DNA of 64,000 nucleotides. Origin: Penelope pileata (Eukaryota; Chordata; Aves; Galliformes; Cracidae). Below the pieces are notes generated by a model, which saw only the letters and a program-made list of their open reading frames with translations, ran no database searches and was not told where the DNA came from. Each line of letters opens with the position of its first letter. Position 1 is the first letter of the stretch. The stretch covers positions 237,489-301,488 of the forward strand of contig WBMW01000614.1 of the NCBI GenBank assembly GCA_013396635.1, read 5' to 3'. This document shows positions 50,663 to 61,542 of the stretch, one piece after another. A program made the translations under genes and the position numbers.

Positions 50663-53600
50663 AGTAAGTGGTTTGAATTGTTACAGCTGGGAATGGAAGT
50701 TGGCAATGTTAGGATCTTGCTGCAGCTGACAACAGAAGCTCTACTGTGTCAGAGGCAAGGTGATTCAAATGGATAGAATGACTTTTTCTTTGATTAATGT
50801 TAAACTTCTGGAGTAAGTTAGGACTTTTGAAAATGTATGATTAACAAAGCTCCAATAATTTCTACTTAAAATATTTCCTATTCCGCTTACCTAAAGTCTT
50901 GATAAACCCACTGTGCTTTCTCTATTGTCAGTAATAATTTTGAGTTAGTATGTAACTTCACTTTTCAAGCACGGCAATGTCCTCCTATAGCAGATCCACT
51001 TGCATTGCCTGCCTTTTTTTCACTAGGGGCTTCCTATTTATTTTTAGAATTTTAATTCTGTAAATATTTTCTAATTTCCCCTCTGTGAAGTAGACTATGA
51101 TGATCCTGATGATCACAATCATTCTATGATCATTCTTGAAAATATTCTTATATGGCATGAAAATTTTACCTGCATGAAGACCCAACAGCAGACACTCTGA
51201 ATACCTCGAGGACTTAACCAGGTGCTCACCGTGGTATTTAACAGCAGTTTCCAGAGCTGGAAGTTAACAGGCAGCACTTGTTTGGATTTCGAAAGTAGTA
51301 ACAAAGGTATCATTGCATGGATCACTCATTTATTCTAGCCATCTGAGCATAAAAGTCTTCCTTGCCTAATACTTCATTGCTCTATAGGACACATTCATTG
51401 TCTTAAATTCGAGAGTCATAGCAGGCTTAAATAAAACACAGGTACGAAAAATTCCAACTGCCAACTTCAAACTAAACACCAAGAAGCATTAAAAAGACAC
51501 TTGTCAGAGCTGGAAGAAGCAGTTTGATTAAGTCATTGCTTCAGCCCAGACATGTTGGGCCTTATTCTCCTCTCCCACCAGATGACTCATGCAAAGCGTG
51601 GGCAAGTGCACTGCTGTAAGACTGGTGGGGTGGCACTTGGACTCTGGAGCTCTAATTATGTCTGTCTGACACCACAGAGCTAAAATGTGCAGCTAAACAG
51701 ATTTATGATGCTGCACTCATCTGAGGTGAACGGCTGCTCCTACTCATGGTTTGGGATCACTAAAGCAGAGAGGGATTTAGTTGCCAATGTTGTTCCAGTG
51801 TTGAGAGCAACACAACTTGTTTGAGCCGCTGGTGAGGCAGACAAGAGATGGAGCTTTTTTAAATGGTGTTTTTCTTAGTGCCAGTTGCCAGGGATGAGCC
51901 AGTGTGGCACGTATGTGAAGTACTGCATTTGGAAGCACCGTGGGCATCAAATTTTATGGCCCTAGTCTCTGCTCTCTGCCATTTCTGGCGTCTGTCCCCA
52001 CCTCGCATCCTCTCCTGGCTCACAGCAGGGCAGAGCCAGGCAGCTCGAAGAGCACACACCTCCTGCCTGCATCTCCCTTGGAAAGAGGAGGTATGACAGC
52101 TGCATTAGGTATGCCAACTATGTGCTCCAGCAAGTAGGCTGACAGCCACCTTCTCCTCGGAGACATCTCAAAGACCGTGTCAAAGGAGGATGACCACAGC
52201 TCTAGTGTTTTCCATCCCCAGCTTCTGTGCCTGGCTGGAGAAAGCAGATGTTGCATTGCTGCCTTGCAGGAGCAGCATGCCCAGAAATGCAAGAAAAGAA
52301 GTTTCTGTTTCGTGGTGGTGTCGCTTTTTTTCTTTTTTTAAGTCCGAAATGCACTATTGCAACACCACTAACTTCTCTGAAAAATGTTAGTATGAACACT
52401 TAGCATGGCATTACTTTGAGTACTACCAGGAAAAGTGTCAGCCGTCGAGCTGATCTGTGCTAGTGAAAGCCACATGGTTCATTTTGTTCTTAAGCTGATA
52501 TTATTGCAGTTACAACAGACAATTTGCAAATGCCTTGCTGTTTCATAAAAGCCAATGTACTCAGATTCACAGCAGGTACTAATATTGTGTGCATCTGCTG
52601 AGCTGTGCATGGCATCAACCTGTTTTTAATTATACGTGCATGTCAGGCTCAAAATGTGTCTGTGAACAGGAAAGATGAAAAGTAGGCAGAACAGGATGTT
52701 ATGTGTTTCCCATCACCTTTCACTGGCTGGCTGCCCACAGAAGCAAGAAGATATTCCCTTCTTCCAAAGTGAAAATGTAAAGATTTACTAAGCTTTGTAC
52801 TGTCAACAGCAAGGTGTAATCACCACTTCCTTAAGGAAACACACACATGTTAATAGGGGTGAACAAGGAGCAACAAATATCTTTCCACACTTTCCTCATC
52901 ACTGATCTGCAAAAGGCCACAAATTAGCCCTTGCTTTGTTATATTTCATTTTCATTGAAACGTGCAAGTTGGTTGACTCAATATCCCAAATTCACTGTAA
53001 ACTCCTGTCTTCTGTTATTTCACCCAACTACAAAGAAAAACAAATTAAAAAAACACACAGTTATACAGATATGATAATTCAAACTACAGCTAGGGATGTC
53101 CATGACACTTGAAATTCTGGACAGTGATTCACAGGCTCCTAGACAGTCAGAAGAAATGTTTTTCCTGAGGTATGTCTCTCTGAAGGAGAAGTACCAAGAA
53201 ACTGGTGGCTCTACCTTTAAGCCATTCCTTTAATTTATTCCTGTCATTTGAAATTGTTTCTTTTTCTAATTGCATTAAAAATTGTGCACTGTAAAATCTG
53301 TAGTATGTGCCAAGAATCCGTGTGTGTAGTCACCATATAACACAAGAATAGGGGCATGTCTGACCAAGGAGAACAAAAAAGTAACCCCTGAGCCCATTCT
53401 ACTTTAGTACAGTTAAAATCTGTTGAAGTGTTTAGATTCTTGGTTTTTTACAGGGTTGTGTAGTCCTATAGCATTTCGGAGATTTTGGGAGTCTTTCAGC
53501 AGAACCTAGGTGAATTAACCAGTGATAAAAAGTGCCCATGAAATTGGCCCTCCTGGCAGGAATTTGTGCACAGGTGGTGCTGAGCCCCTGGCACAGGTGA

Positions 53601-55042
53601 CCTGTCCTGTGCCCTGCGTATCCCTGGTCAGTGCAGGAAAGCAGCTTAAGGCTGGGGCACTCCCTGGCATTTGCCAGAACTCAGGGAGGAGCGGGGACGG
53701 AGGCCAACACATCTCACCGCTTGATATTCCTGTCCAAGCTTTAATGAGTTTAGTCAGAAGCCTTGGAGACCGTAGACCTGAATTCCTGCTTTCCTCAGCT
53801 GGGCGCTGATCCAGCAGAAGCTGTGGCTGTAGCTGCCCTGGCGCTATCTTTGCTCTCCTGGAGTGTGATACGAAAATCAAAAAAAAGACTCTTGTGCAGT
53901 AGAGAGAAGGGCCATTTGGTATAGTTCAACCTTGTTAGAAAACAAAATAAACTAGAAATGAGATTGAGATCCAAAAGACTCCTGAATGCCCTCGGGATTT
54001 CCTTCCATTGTAGACCCTTGATCCAAATATTCCCTGGATTCTTTTTGCATGCCCATTGCATTTATGCCATCAGCAGTAATTCCAGATTCATGGCAACCAG
54101 GCAAAATCTCGCCCCTTTCATCAGAGCCCTGCCAGCCTCCAGTCCTTACAAGCCCTGAAGGAGACAGAGGTGGAACCTTCACCTCTGTCTGTCGACGTGC
54201 GCATTTACTTCTAAAGATTAAAAGTATATCGCTGTTTTTAAAGTTTTATCCTATTTACTTACTTGATTTGTCATTGGAAATATCTTACATAACACTTTTT
54301 TTTCCTTCAGTTAAATGGCAACTTTCATACACTGCTTTCTTTGTCACCTGAATACATTTTTGTGCCCTTTTGCTCAGGCAGCAGGAATCCAGACAGACAA
54401 GAGTTAATTCCCCATGATGTTTTCCAGCTGACAGGCCTAATTGATTTGATTTCCACTGTTTTCACAAGTGACCCCCCTCAACCCGTCATCACCACTTCTT
54501 TTTGATACCTGAGCTTTACTTTCTACTCTCACATTCCACTTCAACAAGTAATAAAGAGCTGATTGGGAAGGAAGAACCTCATTACTTGTTTTCTAAAATA
54601 CGCTCCACGCGCAGTGTATTCAGCGAGTCATAGCCGTGTATTATTAATCAATAAAAACATGTGCTTCTATTAGGTTACCAGTGCCTTTTATCATCAGAAT
54701 GAAGTTAGGAACCTGTTACTTTGTGTTCTGCTACCCACGCTCCAGCTAGGCTAGACAGAGATAAAAGACAGCTGAGTAATATTTTCCTGAGATCCCTGAT
54801 GATGCACACAGATGGCCTGTAACAAATGAAATATGCAAGGTGACGGCTGGAGTTCTCCTCACTCCGAGTTCAACTTTTATGGCTTACAGAGCATTTCAGT
54901 CCTCGTGCCACAGCCTCCTCATAGAGAGGGATTTATTTTCTTATCTGTAACAGGATTTGTGAACCTTTGCCTACCATAGCCATTAATGGTTGCAGTTGGA
55001 AGCAGCCTAGTAGTCTCACTGTACTTTTTCCTTCCTTTGTAG
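50663..55042. other. Non-coding stretch, nothing recognised
   Basis: Unique sequence. The part at 54540-54720 combines TAAT, GATA-like (tatcat) and TCAATAAA motifs and has no open frame, so it could be a conserved regulatory element. This is only an impression, since I cannot compare species. Confidence 0.35.
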
Positions 55043-55057
55043 AAAAAAAAAAAAAAA
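55043..55057. repeat. Poly-A run
   Basis: Fifteen consecutive A residues in unique sequence, without an identifiable retrotransposon upstream. Confidence 0.9.
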
Positions 55058-55196
55058 CAATTGGACAAATGATATATTGAAAAGAGCAAGAAGGCCACGT
55101 GTGGCTTCAAAAATCTAAGAGACACTGGGGATGTTTGTTATCAGCATGAAATGAACGACAGAACTGAAGAATCCCATTAAGGCTTTTAGCATATGT

Positions 55197-55217
55197 AAAA
55201 ACAAACAAACAAACAAA
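55197..55217. repeat. (AAAC)n microsatellite
   Basis: Four tandem aaac units within an A-rich run. Confidence 0.9.
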
Positions 55218-58083
55218 ATCCAAACACTTATTAAGTCAAGTGAAAGATTACATGTTGATAGCACAGGGAAAAAAAAACCCTTTGGAGCAGAGTAAACACA
55301 GATCTGTTTACACTTCCAGAAAGAAATGAGTGTATTTGTTCTGGCCTATTATTGTGTCCTCTCTAAGACAGCCTTATCAGATCACAGTCCAGCTGGTGAC
55401 TGTGTCCATCAAATTCACTTTTGTTAATGTATTAAATAATCTGGCCATAATGCCTGGCTGTGGATCATCGTCTGGTGAGCAGGAATTCATCCAATTTGTA
55501 ATAAGCATAGGTTTTAAACACATAAATCCTAGCCTTCCTAACCCCTGCTCTCTCAGCCTGGTGATGAAACATCTTCCAACAATCCAAATATCTTCTGCAA
55601 GAAGATACAGAGTCAGAAAGTGACTCAGATCCATGCTGTATCAGTGAAGCAGAGGTTCTCTAACGCTTTACGTTGCCTACTCTGGCACGCTGGGAGCAGC
55701 TCACTGCCATGCTGACATCCACATCCTCAGGAAACCACAGGTGAAGATGGAAAAAAAAAAAAATTGAGCTGCCACCTGGGTACTGTCAGCCTCCCATGAA
55801 AGTGATTTTATGTGCCTCTCCACTGGGGAAAGGGTGGCAGTGGACAGTGTGTGGCCCTGCAGAAGACAGTGCTGCTATGGAGATGCACAGCTCCTGAGAA
55901 ACGCAGGGTGCTTTCTCCAGGTCCCTGGAGTGAAGAGGATGATGGTCAGCCCCAGCCACAAGAGATGCCAGGCAGCTGGGGAGGGTGGGACTGGGGTCCT
56001 CCACAGCCCTAAGGTAAATCAGGTCCTGGACCCAGCCCCTCTGGCTGCAGTGTGCTGGTACCCTACCAGGACTGGTGGGGTGGGGATGAGCCAAGGAGAC
56101 GCACCTTTGAGGAGGAGATCTCGTGAGAGCCAGGTGGGACAACCTGTTATGACATGCAGATGCTGAGCAGAGTAGACCTGGTGGTTCTGAGGAACTGCTG
56201 AACAGCACAAGACCCCCACGCCATCCATGTCATATCCTCATTTTCTGTTGGGAGGAGGTCTCTCTTAAGAAAGTTCCCAGATTTGTCTTTTCTGGGCTAT
56301 ATTAAAATATTTACATAGGTGTGTATTAATTCAACTTCAACCAATTATACAGTGATAGTTTTTTAATAAATCAATACATTATACTGTACATAAAATATAC
56401 TCTATTTCTATATATAAACCCAAGCCATTTCCTGTCTATATGGAAAGTGTGGGTATTGTCTGCAGTGCAAAAAAAGGGTATGCTCCACTTTTTCCATTTA
56501 TTATCCAGAACATACCCTCATATCAAATGCTGTCTGATTGAAAACAGCCTCTTAATGCATTACAAGTAAAAATAACCCATTATTGTGTAATATATGATAT
56601 ACCCTTTCCTCTTTAAGGCAAAGCAGTGCTTGCAAATATGTCTAGACAGCATGACGGAAAAGCACAAATTGGCCTCTAACTATTGCCGCCCACTTATCAG
56701 GCAAACCTGGAATAAAATTTAAGATATTACAGTCTCACTCTTTGCACGACATCTGTAAGGAGGAGTGTATCCCTGAGACACAAAGGCCTCCTTGCTTACT
56801 GTAAAGCAGAGATAGTGGAAACTTTGTTAATAAGAGCATGACTAAGATACCTTCATGGCCTGATGAGAATTGCCAAGTGACTGAGGTATGCCAGTGTTTC
56901 CTGTAAGCAGTGGTATGTCCTACGTATGGACATAATTTAAAGGTCTTCTTTCCGTGCTGCAGATGAATTAGTCACCTGCCGATGCTCCAGACATGATCAG
57001 AATTCAGAATCTATTTGCCACATTTTGGAGGAATGCTTTTAAGTCTTGACTTCATCCTTCTGTCCTGCACCTGACCATTTTTTAAAGAACTTTTTAAACT
57101 CCCTGTGTTTGTGTCTGGTAATAAAATTGTCTTTGACAAGGTTTTTTCTGCAAAAAGATCATTTTCCTCCCGTAGCACACCCCCTCGATACCTTGCCACA
57201 GCAGAAACATCAACTTAGCTTTTACTTGTGCTGAGGAGTCTCAGGATACAAGGTACATCTTGGATTTTTTAATTCTTCTGTTCTTCTCCTCACTGTTAGA
57301 CAATAATGACAGGGGGGAAATGGTAATGGAAAGGAAGAGCGGCAGTAAGATAAGAGAAATCTGTTGTTTAATGGAGGGTTATTATTCAATGCCATTAATT
57401 TCCCACTTGCAAAATTCTTTGTATTTATCCTTCAGAAAATGTCAGTCTTCCCTGTGATGAAAGGAGAAATGGTGAATCAACAAACAAGTGGGTGATTTTT
57501 GTACAAAGGATGTCCCAGATGGTGTGTGATTTATTTAGTTTACAAGCACTTGCATATTTTCATCCGAGCATGTATGGGTGTTGGTGAGCAAGAGAAGTGA
57601 TTGGCCCTGCTCCTGAACAAGCTACAGAAGCCTTGCCACGTGCTTCTGCTCAGGCACTGTGGTGGTGAAGAGCTGACATGGGTTGGGATGGAAAAGCCAT
57701 GTGGAGCAATGGGATATCGGAATAACACACTGCCAACTGCTTTAGAAGAAATTGATAAAATTGCTGCCATCAGTAGCCTGTGGGTCAGAGCAGATTGAAT
57801 TCCCATTCACCACTGAAGGAAAGTCTCTCCTATATACATATATGTTCACATACACATACACAGCTGAGAGGTAACCTAAACAGAATCTTCCTTCCTTTTG
57901 TTTGGGAAAGTCAGAATAAGGTTGCTTCTAAAGGATGAAACAAAGAAAATGGCACATGCATGACTCCTGTCTCCTCCCATACAAGTAAACCACCAAATGA
58001 CTTTGCAAACATCATGGTAGTTCTGACACAGATGCCTTTGTGAATTGAGCCAGGAAGCTGATCACTGTGCACCAGAAATGCCC
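55218..58083. other. Non-coding stretch, nothing recognised
   Basis: A 13-A run lies at 55751-55763. GC rises at 55.8-56.2 kb, where frames on both strands are open without recognisable content. AT-rich sequence follows at 56.3-56.6 kb. A ta/ca alternating tract lies at 57831-57862. Confidence 0.4.
57831..57862. repeat. (TA)n/(ACAT)n low-complexity tract
   Basis: Alternating tatatacatatatg passes into cacatacacatacacag. Confidence 0.75.
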
Positions 58084-58731
58084 TCATGTTTGAGATCTAA
58101 ATTCACCCATTTGTCTAAGTGAGGCTGCAGCTGTGGCTTTTCTTCTGGGACAGGCAGAAAAACAACTTGGGGAATAATCTGCAAGACAGTCATCAGGAGG
58201 AGGCACTTCCCTGTTAAGTTTTGAAGCTACATGCAGTCTGCCAATGTGCTTTGGATTTTCTCTGCTATTTTTAAAGCTAGAAGAAATGTCCAAGCCTCTG
58301 CCCAGCCCTCCCCCCTTATGTTTGGTGCAGTTATCGCGGTTGGCCTCCTGTCTGAGGCAGAAGATCAGTCAGGAAGTTAACCAGGGGGCCAGATGCTGCT
58401 CTTGGAAATGCTCATGCCAGAGCCAGGCTTCCACGTATTTCAGCTGCCAAATTCCCTCCACACAAATGTCCATGGTTTCTGGCTCTTGCACTGGGGTAGT
58501 TAGAGGAAAAGCCTGAAGAAGACCGTTTTCTACTCTACAATTAACAGGGAGGAGCAGTGCCAAGGGAGTAATACTGCTGACATACGTTGGCATGCTCTGC
58601 ATTACCAGATAGTGCTTTCCAGCCAGAGAAAGTTCTTGTTTGACGATGAAGATTTGCACACGCGATGGAACAGGCAGTACACTTGGCAAACTATGCCCTG
58701 ATGAAGGGAATTTGTTTAGGTTGTTGCCCAC
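58084..58731 (-). other. Minus-strand frame with a single in-frame TGA, unidentified
   Basis: Read on the minus strand, the frame from 58731 to 58084 has 216 codons and only one internal stop, a TGA at 58369-58371. The frame opens directly after a TAA (58732-58734), and its first codon is GTG, so there is no vertebrate-type start at the front. The translation is balanced in composition but matches no family I know. The GC content is moderate. The likeliest explanation is chance. A decayed exon is possible. I do not suggest selenocysteine because nothing supports it. Confidence 0.15.
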
Positions 58732-58953
58732 TTACAGGTAACACTGAGATATAGATATCTACACACATTTACATGTTTGTTGGATACATTTTGCACCCTC
58801 ACCTTCCCCTCCCAGGAAAGACACTAATATTGCAATGTAGACCATGGTTGCTAGAAATCCAGCAATTTATTTCCCTTCAGGCTCCTGAAATCCTGTCTCC
58901 CGAAAAATTTCAAGCCCTTTATGATACCCAAAAACTTCATATTCAAAAAATGA

Positions 58954-58970
58954 TTTTTTTTTTTTTTTTT
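58954..58970. repeat. Poly-T run
   Basis: Seventeen consecutive T residues. Confidence 0.9.
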
Positions 58971-59356
58971 AACTGGGGCCCGGATCTACATGGAAGTGGC
59001 TGTGAGACTCTTGCTGATGTCTCCACTGTGTGTGGGATGCCTGCCCTCTGCCGCAAGTCCAGCTCTGCAGGTACTGAAATGTCATTTCTTCAGTCATAGC
59101 GCTTGAATACCAGGGCAGCTTTTGGTGAGCATACACCACACACCTACTCATGGAAGGAAAAAGAGCAGTGGAAAGGCCAAATGTGAATGTCTGTACCTCG
59201 CCTTGAGATGACTTCAAGCTATCGTTCATCATCATGTTTCAACTTATTTGTCCCCTGAGTCCCCTGACATGAAGGTATCCAAGACTGCAGGATCTACAAA
59301 TATCACCAGAATGGGACATTGTGCCTTTGGACAAAACCCAGGATGCTAGCAGGGCA

Positions 59357-59371
59357 CGCACACACACACAT
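59357..59371. repeat. (CA)n microsatellite
   Basis: About seven ca-type units, followed by tatgtg. Confidence 0.85.
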
Positions 59372-59666
59372 ATGTGCTCCTTTGGGACAAGGAAGCCTGA
59401 GATTTCAAATCCACGGTCACATTAGCACTTTCTACAACATCAATATTTTCAACAATCTGAACTGATTTTTCTTCCAATTTGAGATTACTCACTTGAGATC
59501 CCTACTGCAACTGAAAACCTTCAGCGCATAAAAGGTGATGTGGGCAGTGAACCTTTATAGATCCAGCTGTTATCTGAGGCCCAATTCCTCTAGGGTGTCT
59601 AGTTTGCTCATTCTGAACTATGCAGTGCTGTATTTCAAATTAGAGCTTAAGGCTATTCACATAATC

Positions 59667-59705
59667 AAAAAAAAAAAAAAAGAAAGAAAGAAAAGAAAAG
59701 AAAAA
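59667..59705. repeat. Poly-A / (AAAG)n repeat
   Basis: Fifteen A residues are followed by agaaagaaag and aaaag units. Confidence 0.92.
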
Positions 59706-60579
59706 TTTTATACAATCTAGCATGGATTCTTCTTAATCCAAATCAATCCTGTGGTAACAAGAAAAGTGACACATTTAATCACAAATGGAATTGCTCCCAA
59801 AAGTTCTGAGCGGCTAAAAACATATTAGCAAGGAGAAGGAGGCAGGACTTAGGACAGAAACTGGAATTCAACCTTAAATATAACGATAAGCATCTACACT
59901 ACGTAAAGATCTCATGAAAAGTATGCACTAAAAACCCCGGTGCACATAGGAAATACCATCCTATCTTTAACCAGCCTATTTAGAGCCTTTTTTACTCGGT
60001 GTACCCATTGGTAAGACACAGTGGCAGGACCCACTTTTTGCTCCTATCTCTATATTCAGAGGCAGCACTCCTACCAAATGCCAGTAAAGGCTAGGATACT
60101 TTGTCAAAGATTTTATCTTTTGTTTAGTGGCATTTGACTTCAGTTTTACCACCCTGCTGACAAAGACATTTGAGTGTTTTTATTGATTCAGAAATCTGGG
60201 CATTAAGACTCATCTTTATAGTTCTCCAAAAAGTAAACATTTCAAAATGTAAAATTCCTCATACAGCTCTCAGACTTTATAGGCTGAACACTCAGTGCTG
60301 TAAAATGACTTTTTTTTTCAACAATGGAAGCTCTATTTTACAGAAAACAGTACCTAGTAGTTCTGCTTGCTAAGAAGAAACAAACAAAATCAGACCTGCT
60401 CTATGAGAAATCAGGACTTGGTCATCATAATAAAAGTACAAAATTTTCACATCCTCTGTTTTCACAAGATCTACTTTTTCCTAACTCATAGGTTTTATTA
60501 TGCAGTCACACATTAACAGAGCAATGCTTTTCTGCATTTTAATGCAGTTAGAATGAAAAGTAATGCAGGTAGAAATGGG

Positions 60580-60596
60580 AATGAATGAATGAATGA
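60580..60596. repeat. (AATG)n microsatellite
   Basis: Four aatg units in tandem. Confidence 0.88.
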
Positions 60597-60835
60597 CATC
60601 TTGGAAAATAAATTTTCCCTCTTCTTCTCTGTCGTACTTGTGTACTCCCTGGAAGGAATTCAGTAGGTTATCTGCAGTAGCATCAGCTACATCCTTGTCC
60701 TTCCTGGCTTTTGTTTTCCTACACTTAAAGGCATCCAGTGCAGAAGATTCCAGAATTTCTCCAGACAGTCTATTACAGGGCTTTAGGGCTTCACAGTCTT
60801 ACTATCATGAAGGTTGTTGGTTTTATTGTTTTTCA

Positions 60836-61490
60836 TAGAATCATAGAATGGTTCAGATTGGAAGGGACCTTAGAGATCATCTTGTTCCAACCCCCCTGCC
60901 ATGGGCAAGGACACCTCCCACTAGACCAGGTTGCCCAAAGCCCCATCCAGCCTGGCTTTGAATACTTCCAGGGAGGGGGCATCAACGACCTCTCTGGGCA
61001 ACCTGTTCCAGTGTCTCACCACCCTCACAGTGAAGAATTTCTTCCTTATATCCAGTCTAAATCTACCCTCTTCCAGTTTATAACCATTACTCCTTGTCCT
61101 GTCATTATCTATCCTTGTAAAAAGCCCCTCCCCAGCTTTCCTGTAGGCCCCCTTCAGGTACTGGAAGGCTGCTATCAGGTCCCCCCGCAGCCTTCTCTTC
61201 TCCAGGCTGAAGAGTCCCAACTCTCTCAGCCTGTCCTTGTAGGGGAGGTGCTCCAGCCCTCTGATCATCCTCGTGGCCCTCCTCTGGACCCGCTCCAACA
61301 GCTCCCCATCCTTCTTGTGTTGGGGGCCCCAGAACTGGACACAATACTCCAGGTGAGGTCTCACGAGAGCAGAGTAGAGGGGCAGAATCACCTCCCTCGA
61401 CCTGCTGGCCACGCTTCTTTTGATGCAGCCCAGGATGTGGTTGGCCTTCTGGGCTGCAAGTGCACACTGCCGGCTCATGTTGAGTTTCTC
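60836..61490 (-). mobile_element. CR1 LINE, 5'-truncated but well preserved
   Basis: The element starts on the plus strand with the complement of its tail (catagaatcatagaatgg), continues through the 3' untranslated block and then the end of ORF2, and stops abruptly at about 61490 after gagtttctc. About 655 bp remain of an element that is roughly 4.5 kb when complete. The coding part has no stop or frameshift, so this insertion looks younger than the other CR1 copies in the window. It is 5'-truncated, as most CR1 insertions are, and cannot move by itself. Confidence 0.96.
60921..61490 (-). pseudogene. CR1 ORF2 (reverse transcriptase) C-terminal fragment
   Basis: The minus-strand frame is open from the truncation point to the natural CR1 stop (TAG at 60921-60923), about 189 codons. 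Visible family motifs are ALAAQKANHILGCIKRS, YSALVRPHLEYCVQFW, LERVQRRATRMI and KRRLRGDLIAAFQYLKG, which lie in the C-terminal part after the reverse-transcriptase catalytic core. The N-terminal endonuclease and the polymerase active site are missing, so the product could not retrotranspose. The Met at 61478 is internal to ORF2, not a real start. A 305-codon plus-strand frame (60738-61655) is the antisense shadow of this coding sequence. Confidence 0.93.
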
Positions 61491-61500
61491 AACATGAGCC
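61472..61500. repeat. Perfect 13-bp inverted repeat at the CR1 5' truncation point
   Basis: ggctcatgttgag (61472-61484) is followed by a 3-base loop (ttt) and its exact reverse complement ctcaacatgagcc (61488-61500). The first arm is normal CR1 ORF2 sequence. The second arm lies across and beyond the point where CR1 similarity stops. This looks like a fold-back made during or after insertion. Confidence 0.9.
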
Positions 61501-61542
61501 TTGTTTTTTGTTTTTTCTTTTGTTCTTTGTTTTTTGTTTTCC
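61501..61542. repeat. T-rich (T3-6 G/C) low-complexity tract
   Basis: Runs of three to six T residues separated by single G or C directly adjoin the hairpin at the CR1 junction. Confidence 0.85.

Larger units (their letters stand above)
58971..60835. other. Non-coding stretch with microsatellites
   Basis: Unique sequence with a short (CA)n (59357-59371), an A-rich AAAG repeat (59667-59705) and (AATG)n (60580-60596). No gene is recognised. Confidence 0.45.
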
